DNA from: Candidatus Latescibacterota bacterium
GTDB taxonomy: Bacteria; Latescibacterota; UBA2968; UBA8231
Direction of reading: 5' to 3'
Length of the DNA: 12,593 bases
NCBI GenBank assembly: GCA_003529325.1
Contig: DPVW01000429.1
Location: 1,677-14,269 of the forward strand
Position numbers and translations under genes: made by a program. Below, piece after piece: positions 1 through 6,704 of the stretch; position 1 is the stretch's first letter; each line of letters begins with the position of its first letter. Under the pieces are notes generated by a model. That model did no database searches, had not been told where the DNA came from, and saw only the letters and a list, made by a program, of their open reading frames with translations.

Positions 1-93
1 CTCCTGCTCCTGCGCGGCCCAGCACGGCGTGACTGCCAGCACGAGTATCGCCTGAATGGCGTGCAGGCGGTGCCTGTATCGTCGGCTCGCCAT
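1..93 (-). CDS. Exported protein, N-terminal fragment only
   Basis: The first 31 codons of a gene that runs off the left edge. Its ATG (93-91) shares the A of the surE stop codon (TGATG), so it is probably translated by coupling to surE. The peptide has a classical Sec signal peptide: a basic N-region (ASRRYRHR), a hydrophobic core (AILVLAVTPCWA) and an Ala-X-Ala-like cleavage site (CWAAQ), followed by a Gln/Glu-rich start of the mature chain. The mature protein is therefore periplasmic or exported. A Gln/Glu-rich start could suit a coiled-coil-bearing M23 peptidase (NlpD/EnvC type), a class sometimes found beside surE, but too little is visible to name a family. The product is unknown; that it is a real coding start is fairly likely. 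Confidence 0.6.
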   Translation of the reverse strand, partial: MASRRYRHRLHAIQAILVLAVTPCWAAQEQE

Positions 94-908
94 CAGACCC
101 GTTCGAAGCGGGCGCGGTCTGCCGCCGATGGCGTGGTGTGTAACTGGAGTCGCAGTCCAGTGATCGACACGGAGCCGGCCTCGAGCACATCGACATCCCC
201 TGAGGGATCAGCACTTGCGCGTGTTTGACCGTTGTAGTGATGCGTGAGCGTGCCATCCTCGGCACGGCGAAAAAACGAGCCATAGCTGGTTTCACTGAGC
301 CTGGTCAGCACCCGCGTGGTCGCCAGACTGGCATCCTGCGGGATGTTGACGGAAACCAATCGGGCCTCGCTGGGCAGGCCGCCGCGGATGATTTCATCGG
401 TAATCTCTCGGGCGATGGCGGCAGCCGACGCCCAGATCGGGGCCAGTGGCGCCGGATCGCGTCTTTCACGCCAGCCATGGTACGCCTCCGGTGTCAGCCG
501 CACGGAAAACGCCACGGCGGGCACATTCGACAGGCTGGCTTCGATGGCGGCCCCCACCGTCCCGGAACTGAGCGTCAATGCCAGGCCGGCATTCTCCCCG
601 ATGTTCACGCCTGATACGACGAGACGCGGTGGGATCTGACTCAGGTGATGAATGCCCACATTGGCACAATCCGCCGGTGAACCATCGATGGTATGGACTC
701 CGTCGCCCAAATGTGCTGCCTCCTGCAGCCGTAGATTCGCGAAGCGGCTGAGCGTCTTCGACGACCAGCTGTATTCGCGGGCCGGCAGAACTGCCCGAAT
801 GGGCCCCAGACTGCGCAAGGCCGTCAGCAGCGGCGGCAGCGCAGGAGAGTCCACACCGTCGTCATTTGTCAGCAGAATCCAGGGCTCGATTTCTGTGTCT
901 CCCGTCAC
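93..908 (-). CDS. surE: 5'/3'-nucleotidase SurE
   Basis: Metal-dependent cytoplasmic phosphatase that dephosphorylates nucleoside 5'- and 3'-monophosphates; a housekeeping and stationary-phase survival enzyme. The 271 residues match the usual SurE length of about 250-270. Family motifs are visible: ILLTNDDGVDSP (residues 11-22, with the metal-binding Asp16-Asp17 pair), Ser47 in the PAREYSWSS segment, GSPADC (76-81), and SGVNIGEN (99-106) with Asn102, followed by SGTVGAA. All expected metal ligands (DD, S, N) are present. The start is a GTG, and the N-terminus is about nine residues longer than the common M-(K/R)-ILLTNDDG form. No clear Shine-Dalgarno sequence precedes it, so the exact start is less certain than the function. 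It is transcribed away from the 87-codon gene on the plus strand, and its stop overlaps the start of an exported protein gene. Confidence 0.95.
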   Translation of the reverse strand: MTGDTEIEPWILLTNDDGVDSPALPPLLTALRSLGPIRAVLPAREYSWSSKTLSRFANLRLQEAAHLGDGVHTIDGSPADCANVGIHHLSQIPPRLVVSGVNIGENAGLALTLSSGTVGAAIEASLSNVPAVAFSVRLTPEAYHGWRERRDPAPLAPIWASAAAIAREITDEIIRGGLPSEARLVSVNIPQDASLATTRVLTRLSETSYGSFFRRAEDGTLTHHYNGQTRASADPSGDVDVLEAGSVSITGLRLQLHTTPSAADRARFERV

Positions 909-932
909 TTCGTGTGATCGCGGTAGGCGAGT

Positions 933-961
933 ATATTATCAACAATTTAGCTGTTCACCAA
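933..961 (-). promoter_or_regulatory. Candidate sigma70-like promoter for surE
   Basis: Reading the minus strand, TTGGTG (961-956) is separated by exactly 17 bases from TAATAT (938-933), inside the only AT-rich stretch of the divergent intergenic region. Transcription would begin about 18-20 bases before the surE GTG. The boxes match the consensus only partly (3/6 and 4/6), so this is a positional inference. Confidence 0.35.
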
Positions 962-1024
962 CCATGCGCGTCGTTATCTTTGCGCGGTCTTTTGAATAAG
1001 TTGGATGAGGGTACCCGAAAACGG

Positions 1025-1288
1025 ATGGAAAACGCGCAACTTTTACAGATTCTGGAGGCCATCGCCGGGGAGTTGGCGGTGGATATTCGACAGGAGGACC
1101 TGGATGGCAGTCGGGGTGGATTGTTCCGCCTCCGAGGCCATTGCTGCATTCTCGTCGAGCAGAAACTGTCACTCTCCGAGCGCGTCGAACTGATGGTCCG
1201 GTCCCTCGCACAACTACCCCTTGACGGTGTCTTCATACCGCCAACGGTGCGCCAATTGTTAGAGAGTCGAGCGGCCTCCCCGGCCTAA
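1025..1288 (+). CDS. Conserved-looking small protein of unknown function
   Basis: An 87-residue protein (MENAQLLQILEAIAGELAVD at the N-terminus) that I cannot assign to a named family. It looks like a soluble cytoplasmic protein: an amphipathic N-terminal helix, a central strand-like segment (GGLFRLRGHCCILVEQ) and a C-terminal helical part ending PPTVRQLLES. There is no signal peptide, membrane segment or recognisable catalytic motif. The two adjacent cysteines in RGHCC are its only cysteines. I chose the ATG at 1025, with the purine-rich GATGAGGG about 13 bases upstream as a distant ribosome-binding candidate. TTG at 1001 is an in-frame alternative, and longer forms reaching back to 866 would overlap surE antisense and are unlikely. 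It lies 23 bp before the large surface-protein gene and may be co-transcribed with it, though a functional link is not evident. Confidence 0.75.
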   Translation: MENAQLLQILEAIAGELAVDIRQEDLDGSRGGLFRLRGHCCILVEQKLSLSERVELMVRSLAQLPLDGVFIPPTVRQLLESRAASPA

Positions 1289-1311
1289 CAACCCGAAAAA
1301 CCGATGCCATA

Positions 1312-4300
1312 ATGGTCAGTAGATCCTTCCTATTCGTTGCTCTGCTCTTGGCGAGCCTGTCGGTGCCAGTGGGCGCCACCCGCTTCTATGTCAACCAGAG
1401 CACCGGCGACAATCGGCGCAGCCACATCGTCGTACAGGACGCCGATACGCCCTGGCGCACGATCACCCACGCCTTGAAGATTGCCCACATAATCACCCAG
1501 GACCGCCCCCACGTCATCGATATCGCGTCCGGCACCTATTCGCCTGCCAGTGGCGAAATAATGCCCTTCGTCATCAGCCAGACCGATATCTATTTCCGCT
1601 CCCAGGGCGGTGTCCTGCTCGACGGGCAGCGGCAGTCCGGGATCCTGGAGATAACGGCACCGACCTCCGACTTTGTGCTGCGTGACTTCTCTCTGCTCAA
1701 TGGTACGGCCCAATACGGCGGCGCTGTCTCCTGTCAGAGTTGCTCCCTGCGGGTCGTTGACAGTCGTTTGCTCGGCAATGAGGCCGCCGCCGGTGGTGAT
1801 GCCATTTATGTCGCCGATGGCCGTCTGCAGCTGTTCAGAAATATCATTCGGACCAATGGCTCCAGTGGTACCCCAGGGGCCATCATCGAAGTGCGCAACA
1901 CCTTCGCCGACACCTCCCAGCGAGACGTGATTCGCAACAACACCTTCTACCTCAACAAAAAGCCGACGATCCTGACCACGGGAAATCGAACCGACATTTC
2001 CAGCAACATCCTCGTCGGTTCTCCCGGCAGTGGTCTTGCGGCGATCGTTGACTCTGCAGTTGGCATCGAACCACTGATCCGCTACAACCTGTTTTGGGAT
2101 ACGGACATCCTCTACCTGTCCGGAGACCGCGACTCGGTCAAGGTTGCCCGCACAGTGCGCGACACGCTCACCCTCGAGGAACAGGGCGTTGCCGTGCCAA
2201 CTTTTGTCACCAACGTACCTGACACGGTCGCCAAGATCGGCAGCCTCTACGAGTTTGACATCCAATTCGAGACGGCGAAGTCGAATTACAAATACACCGT
2301 CATCAACTCCGGCGACATTCCCGTGGGCATGTCGGAGCAAACCATTGAGGAATCGGGGATTCTGAGTTGGACACCGGTTGACGGGCAGGCGGGACAACAC
2401 TCCGTCCGCGTCGAGATCATTCGGCAGACACCCCCGGTGCAGGTTCAGTTCCTCAGCTTCATCATCACCGCCTTCACTGCCGACGACTTCCCCGACACCA
2501 CCACACCGGGAGATGTGATCACGGTGTCGACCGTGCCTGACACCTCGGGCGCCGTCGACAGTCTCAACATGGTGCTCCCCCTGTTCTCCATAGCTGCCAG
2601 CTCCGCTGGCAACGTCTATGGTGATCCACTATTTCTCAATACCGAGATCAACCGCTTCGAGCTACTCCCGCAGAAGAGTCGTTTGATCATCCCCGCCGGG
2701 GATTCCGTCGCCGTACCTGACACCCTGCGGAGTGTCGCCATCGACGCTGGCGACCCCACGGCAATATTCAATGACGCGATTACCGCCGCCGGTCAGGTGC
2801 GCAACGATATGGGCAAGTTTGGTGGCGCCGTGAACACCGGTCCACCCACTCCGGGGACGCCGGCGGAACGGCCACTCACCTGGCTGCCCGACAGCGTCGC
2901 CGTGGAAGGCGAGGTCTGGACCTATGACGCGGTGCTTTCGCCATCCTCGAACATCTTCATCATCGACCTGATTCAGGGCCCCCCAACAATGGGCGACGCC
3001 TTTGGCAGCAGCGGCAGTATCCCAGCGACCTGGGTGCCAGCCGTAGCTGACACTGGCAGCTTCCTGGTGGGGATAAAGATCTTCTTTAGTGGCGGCAGTG
3101 CCCGACACTATTTCCCACTTCGGGTCCGCGCCGGGAACTCGCCGCCACGGATTACGAGTACGGCACCGACCGTTGCCTCTGAGGATGTTGAGTTCGTATA
3201 CGCAGTCGATGCGGTTGACGATGACGGGGATACGATTCTCTGGAGCATCGATTCAGGTCCGGAAGGGATGACGGTGGACAGCCTCGGCGTCGTTCGCTGG
3301 ACCGCCTCACAGGCGGATGTAGGCAGCACAGCCATCGTCATCGGTCTGAACGATGCCGGGGGTGCGGGCAACACCCATTCTTTCTCTCTCTCCGTCAGCA
3401 ACACCAACGATATGCCTGTCGCCGCAACCCTGGCGGATACGTCGGCAACAGAAGACCTCACATTCCTGCGTGCCCTGTCCGCAGTAGACGAGGATCCGTC
3501 GGACTCGGTCTTCACCTTCAGCCTTACCACCGGTCCGGACAGTGCCTCGATCGATGCGCAGAATCGTCTGGTATGGACACCATTGCAGGCTGATGTGGGA
3601 GCCCACGTGTTGACGGTCCGCGTCAGCGACGCCGCTGGCGCCGTCGACAGCACGAGCTTTACTCTCACCGTCATCGAGGTCGACGACGGCCCGTCGATCA
3701 CGAGCACACCAGACACGACGGCCCTGGAGGATTCTGCCTACGAGTACGTCGTCGGCGCCGATGACGAAGAGGGGGCGGCCATCACATATGCTCTCGTGAC
3801 AGCCCCGACGGGGATGAGCATCGTCGACACAACCGGTGTGATCTCCTGGACCCCTGCCCTGGCCGACATCGGCACCCACACCGTGTCATTGCTTATCGCC
3901 GACCCCGGGGGACAGACGGCAGCGCAGAGCTACGAACTGCAGGTGCTGGCGGTAAATGACCCCCCGGTGATCCTGTCCCGCACACCATCGGACACATTGG
4001 TGCTGATCGATCCAGGCCAGGGCGTACAGTTCGAACTCGACAGCAGTGACGAGGAGGGTGACCAGCTCACACTGCAATGGCTGGTGAATGGCAAAAAGCT
4101 CTCCGTGGAGAGCCGATTCCTGCATGTAGCTGACACGACCTCGGCTGACACCGTCGTCGCCAATCTGTCGGACGGCACCAACACCACAAGCACCACATGG
4201 ATCGTCGATGCCCGCGCCATTGCCAAGATCTCCGTAGCAACCGACACCGTCGATTTTGACACTGTCGTTCTCGACAGCACCGCCTCGGTGACACTCCGCG

Positions 4301-5850
4301 TCCTGAACCCGGGACGCACGACGCTGAATATTAACCATCTGCAGGTTGGCGACCTGGCTTTTTCCGCCACCTTTGGCACGGATGCCATCGCCCTGCGTGA
4401 CTCCACGATTCTGACGCTGTCCTTCACTGGCATGACTCGCGGTGTGCGCTCCACGACCGTGCAATTCGGTACCAACGACCCCGACGTTCCCACAGTCACG
4501 ATTCCCCTCATCGGGGTCGCTGTCGTGCCGACGACGGCCGCCCTTGACGCCAACCCAGCGTCCGGCAACCAGGGATTGCGCACGGTGACTGGCCGAACCG
4601 GGCAGACCGCCAGCATCGACTTGCAGGTGGATCAGGCGGTGGCCCTGGTCTCCTACGCCGTGGAACTCTCCTTCGATCCTCAGATCCTCAGCTTTGAAGC
4701 GTTCTCTGCCGACGCGGACGCAACCAATCTGCTCGGTACCGGTCTGACCACGTCGGTCACCGAGCCGTCAGCCGGCACGGTCCGTGTTGACATCGGCCCT
4801 GCGGCGGCGGCTTCCGGTGCCGGCACATTGGGACGATGGACATTTGGCGTTGCCGCCGATGCCGAGGCTGGCTCGAGTACCGCCATCGGCGTCACGCGTG
4901 TTGAGCTGCTGAGCAGCGGTCTGTTGACGGCCGACGTCCTGACCGCCTCGACGGGGATCGAGTTGCTGATCGCCAATGCACTGCCCGGTGACAGCAACGG
5001 CGACGGCGCCATCGATTTTGATGATTTCTTCAGCTTCGCCGATGATTTCGGGACCTCGGAGCCGCGCTCAGACTTCAACAACGACGGCATCGTCGACTTC
5101 ACCGACTTTTTCCTCTTTGCCGATTATTTCAATGCCGCGGCAGCCCGCCCCTTGCCGAGGGTGACCACCAGCATCCCGGGCCTCGTGCTGGCGACGGACC
5201 AAAGGCCGCAGAACTCGCAGCGCGTCGATGTCAGCCTCCTCTGGCACGGCGAGGAGCCATTGCGTGGCGCCGGCCTGTGGCTCACATGGGATCCGCAACA
5301 CCTGGTCTTCGATGAGCTCAGCAGTACCGCTCCCGAGGCAGAGCAGACCCTGTTGTGGTCCCAACCAGTGCAGCCCGGACGGCTGGAAATGGCGGCAGCT
5401 CCCGTCCAGGGATCTGCCTTCGACACGGAAATCGCGGTACTGCACTTCCGGCGTCTAACCGCGGAGGGTACCGAATTCCGTATTGACGCTGCCATCGGTC
5501 GTGACAGAGCAGGCGTCACCAATGCCCTGGATCTGCCTCCGGCTGTGATCGTGGCAGCGCTGCCACGGGTCGCCATGCTCTACCCCGCCCATCCGAACCC
5601 ATTCAACCCGGAGACGGTCATTCCTTTCTTCATCCCCTCTGGCCCGGATGTGGAAGTAGAGATCCGGATTTTTGATCTGCTTGGGCGTGTGGTGCGGGAA
5701 CTGAGTTCTGGTCCGCTCAGCAGCGGTCACCATCAGGTGGTATGGCATGGTCGCGATGAGGCGGGCCGACAGGCCGGCGCCGGCGTCTACTTGGTCGAAA
5801 TGCAGACGGCACAACAGCGCCTGGTGCGCAAAGTCATGCTACTCAAGTAG
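1312..5850 (+). CDS. Giant secreted multidomain protein: beta-helix, Ig-like, cohesin-like, dockerin and sorting domains
   Basis: A 1512-residue exported protein, probably cell-surface or extracellular. Residues 1-22 are a Sec signal peptide (SFLFVALLLASLSVPVGA). Residues 24 to about 290 resemble DUF1565 and right-handed parallel beta-helix proteins (RFYVNQSTGD, then TPWRTITHALK and ASGTYSPASGE). About 297-385 is an Ig/cadherin-like module with the GILSWTP motif. About 425-515 resumes beta-helix-type sequence (GNVYGDPLF, AIDAGDP). Putative-Ig (He_PIG) repeats follow at about 614-697, 701-790 and 794-882, each with a W(T)P/WTA-type strand and ADxG. An Ig-like segment (883-970), an ASH/choice-of-anchor-D-like domain (973-1075), a cohesin-like domain (1080-1220), a dockerin-type pair of calcium loops (1225-1275; DSNGDGAIDFDD and DFNNDGIVDFTD) and a second cohesin-like domain (about 1285-1415) come next. 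The end (1424-1512) is a FlgD/type IX-like sorting domain (HPNPFNPETVIPFFIP, then WHGRDEAGRQAGAGVYLVEM). No catalytic site is recognised; adhesion or scaffolding is the best inference. No Shine-Dalgarno sequence is evident. Confidence 0.9.
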   Translation: MVSRSFLFVALLLASLSVPVGATRFYVNQSTGDNRRSHIVVQDADTPWRTITHALKIAHIITQDRPHVIDIASGTYSPASGEIMPFVISQTDIYFRSQGGVLLDGQRQSGILEITAPTSDFVLRDFSLLNGTAQYGGAVSCQSCSLRVVDSRLLGNEAAAGGDAIYVADGRLQLFRNIIRTNGSSGTPGAIIEVRNTFADTSQRDVIRNNTFYLNKKPTILTTGNRTDISSNILVGSPGSGLAAIVDSAVGIEPLIRYNLFWDTDILYLSGDRDSVKVARTVRDTLTLEEQGVAVPTFVTNVPDTVAKIGSLYEFDIQFETAKSNYKYTVINSGDIPVGMSEQTIEESGILSWTPVDGQAGQHSVRVEIIRQTPPVQVQFLSFIITAFTADDFPDTTTPGDVITVSTVPDTSGAVDSLNMVLPLFSIAASSAGNVYGDPLFLNTEINRFELLPQKSRLIIPAGDSVAVPDTLRSVAIDAGDPTAIFNDAITAAGQVRNDMGKFGGAVNTGPPTPGTPAERPLTWLPDSVAVEGEVWTYDAVLSPSSNIFIIDLIQGPPTMGDAFGSSGSIPATWVPAVADTGSFLVGIKIFFSGGSARHYFPLRVRAGNSPPRITSTAPTVASEDVEFVYAVDAVDDDGDTILWSIDSGPEGMTVDSLGVVRWTASQADVGSTAIVIGLNDAGGAGNTHSFSLSVSNTNDMPVAATLADTSATEDLTFLRALSAVDEDPSDSVFTFSLTTGPDSASIDAQNRLVWTPLQADVGAHVLTVRVSDAAGAVDSTSFTLTVIEVDDGPSITSTPDTTALEDSAYEYVVGADDEEGAAITYALVTAPTGMSIVDTTGVISWTPALADIGTHTVSLLIADPGGQTAAQSYELQVLAVNDPPVILSRTPSDTLVLIDPGQGVQFELDSSDEEGDQLTLQWLVNGKKLSVESRFLHVADTTSADTVVANLSDGTNTTSTTWIVDARAIAKISVATDTVDFDTVVLDSTASVTLRVLNPGRTTLNINHLQVGDLAFSATFGTDAIALRDSTILTLSFTGMTRGVRSTTVQFGTNDPDVPTVTIPLIGVAVVPTTAALDANPASGNQGLRTVTGRTGQTASIDLQVDQAVALVSYAVELSFDPQILSFEAFSADADATNLLGTGLTTSVTEPSAGTVRVDIGPAAAASGAGTLGRWTFGVAADAEAGSSTAIGVTRVELLSSGLLTADVLTASTGIELLIANALPGDSNGDGAIDFDDFFSFADDFGTSEPRSDFNNDGIVDFTDFFLFADYFNAAAARPLPRVTTSIPGLVLATDQRPQNSQRVDVSLLWHGEEPLRGAGLWLTWDPQHLVFDELSSTAPEAEQTLLWSQPVQPGRLEMAAAPVQGSAFDTEIAVLHFRRLTAEGTEFRIDAAIGRDRAGVTNALDLPPAVIVAALPRVAMLYPAHPNPFNPETVIPFFIPSGPDVEVEIRIFDLLGRVVRELSSGPLSSGHHQVVWHGRDEAGRQAGAGVYLVEMQTAQQRLVRKVMLLK

Positions 5851-5881
5851 TTGGCCCGACACTACCTTGGCCCGAGATTCG

Positions 5882-5910
5882 TTGACAGGATTAGGGGTGT
5901 CCCGTACTTT
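5882..5910 (+). promoter_or_regulatory. Sigma70-like promoter of the rpmI-rplT-pheST operon
   Basis: A perfect -35 box TTGACA (5882-5887) is followed by exactly 17 bases and TACTTT (5905-5910) as the -10 box. It lies between the end of the surface-protein gene and rpmI, and gives a leader of about 70 bases. The -10 box matches only 3/6 of consensus, but the perfect -35 box, ideal spacing and position before a ribosomal-protein operon make this the best promoter in the window. A 9-base direct repeat TTGGCCCGA (5851-5859 and 5867-5875) sits just upstream. Confidence 0.6.
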
Positions 5911-5936
5911 GTATGGTTCCTTAGCAGCAACCGCTA

Positions 5937-5960
5937 ATGGCGCCAAACAACTGGCGCCAT
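5937..5960 (+). promoter_or_regulatory. Leader hairpin before rpmI (possible L20 autoregulation site)
   Basis: A perfect 8-bp inverted repeat, ATGGCGCC (5937-5944) and GGCGCCAT (5953-5960), with loop AAACAACT, lies in the 5' leader 29 bases before the rpmI start. No T-run follows, so it is not an intrinsic terminator. L20 is known to repress rpmI-rplT in other bacteria by binding leader structures that mimic its 23S rRNA site. The position suits such control, but no similarity to that rRNA site was established. Confidence 0.45.
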
Positions 5961-5989
5961 AGACCAATACGCCCAATCGGACTGTCACG

Positions 5990-6187
5990 ATGCCAAAGCT
6001 CAAAACCCACAAAGCCACTGCCAAGCGGATCAAGATACGGGGCAGCAAAACCCTCAAACGGCGCCATGCCTATAGTGACCATTTCCTCGGGAAGCGGTCG
6101 GCCAAGCGCAAGCGTAGGCTGCGTAAGAACGAGGCTGTGTCGAGCGCCAACGCCCTGAACGTTCGTCGTTCGCTGTGCCTGAAGTAG
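5990..6187 (+). CDS. rpmI: 50S ribosomal protein L35 (bL35)
   Basis: A small, very basic protein of the large ribosomal subunit. The 65 residues match the usual length of L35, and the family signature is clear: [15 protein letters not shown] at the N-terminus, then [20 protein letters not shown] and RRLRKN. The start ATG follows a leader with a hairpin but without a strong Shine-Dalgarno sequence (the upstream bases are CGGACTGTCACG), so initiation may depend on leader structure. It is followed after 10 bases by rplT, the conserved partner gene. The common upstream gene infC (initiation factor 3) is missing here; a secreted-protein gene takes its place, and rpmI appears to have its own promoter. 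Confidence 0.97.
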   Translation: MPKLKTHKATAKRIKIRGSKTLKRRHAYSDHFLGKRSAKRKRRLRKNEAVSSANALNVRRSLCLK

Positions 6188-6197
6188 GAGATCTCTC

Positions 6198-6551
6198 ATG
6201 TCCCGTGCTACAGTAAGTGTCGCTTCCCGCCGCCGCCGCAAGAAGGTTCTCAAACAGGCTCGCGGTTATTTCGGCGCGCGCAGTCGTCTGTTCCGCACAG
6301 CCCGCGAAGCTGTCAACCGGGCTCAGGCATATGCTTATCGCGACCGTCGGCGGCGCAAGCGTGACTTCCGGCGCCTTTGGATCTCACGGATCAACGCCGC
6401 AGCCCGACTCAATGGCGTGTCCTACAGCCAGTTGATCCATGGCCTCGACAAGGCCGAGATCGCCGTCAACCGAAAAGTGTTGGCAAATCTTGCCGTACGT
6501 GATCCCGGCGCTTTTACCGCCGTCGTCTCGCAGGCCAAGGCTCACCTCTAA
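6198..6551 (+). CDS. rplT: 50S ribosomal protein L20 (bL20)
   Basis: A primary 23S rRNA-binding protein needed early in 50S assembly, and in several bacteria the translational repressor of its own operon. The 117 residues match the family. The basic N-terminal extension that threads into rRNA is evident ([20 protein letters not shown], then [14 protein letters not shown]), as is the globular part ([28 protein letters not shown]). A good ribosome-binding site, AGGAG at 6186-6190, overlaps the rpmI stop codon and lies 7 bases before the ATG, tying its translation to rpmI. A GC-rich hairpin follows 26 bases after the stop and may limit read-through into pheS. Confidence 0.98.
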   Translation: MSRATVSVASRRRRKKVLKQARGYFGARSRLFRTAREAVNRAQAYAYRDRRRRKRDFRRLWISRINAAARLNGVSYSQLIHGLDKAEIAVNRKVLANLAVRDPGAFTAVVSQAKAHL

Positions 6552-6577
6552 ACTCTCCGGCGCCAGCCGGCCGAGCG

Positions 6578-6600
6578 GGCGGGCCCTGGGAGGGCCCGCC
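6578..6600 (+). terminator. GC-rich hairpin between rplT and pheS: partial terminator or attenuator candidate
   Basis: A perfect 10-bp stem, GGCGGGCCCT (6578-6587) and AGGGCCCGCC (6591-6600), with loop GGG, is followed by GGACCCTTCTTTGTAATT. The downstream T-run is broken and starts late, so full intrinsic termination is doubtful; partial termination or RNA end protection is plausible. A smaller 5-bp stem, CCGGC/GCCGG (6557-6570), precedes it. In enterobacteria pheST is controlled by attenuation with a Phe-rich leader peptide. No convincing leader peptide was found here, only two adjacent Phe codons without a start. Confidence 0.45.
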
Positions 6601-6691
6601 GGACCCTTCTTTGTAATTCCTCCCTCCCCTCCGCAACGCCGTGGTGCGCCGGGTCCCTCCCCCAAATTGGCAGGTCTTCTGTGCCTGTCGC

Positions 6692-6696
6692 CAGGG
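6692..6696 (+). promoter_or_regulatory. Ribosome-binding site that decides the pheS start
   Basis: CAGGG lies 8 bases before the ATG at 6705, an ideal spacing. It is only 2 bases before the in-frame ATG at 6699 and lies downstream of the in-frame GTG at 6681. This favours 6705 as the pheS start. Confidence 0.5.
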
Positions 6697-6704
6697 ATAT
6701 GACC

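Noticed and set aside
975..982. Bacteroidota-type -7 box TAtcTTTG before the 87-codon gene
   Set aside because: No matching TTG -33 element at the right distance was found, and the phylum is not established.
866..1024. Longer version of the 87-codon gene starting at 866
   Set aside because: It would overlap surE on the opposite strand and run through the AT-rich promoter-like intergenic region; its added residues lack protein-like features.
1330..4616. Long minus-strand open frames opposite the surface-protein gene (up to 356 codons)
   Set aside because: They have no family features and lie opposite a protein with clear domains; they are frame shadows of GC-rich coding DNA.
6552..6704. Phe-rich leader peptide for pheST attenuation
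   Set aside because: Only two consecutive Phe codons (TTCTTT, 6607-6612) were found, with no start codon or ribosome-binding site in that frame.
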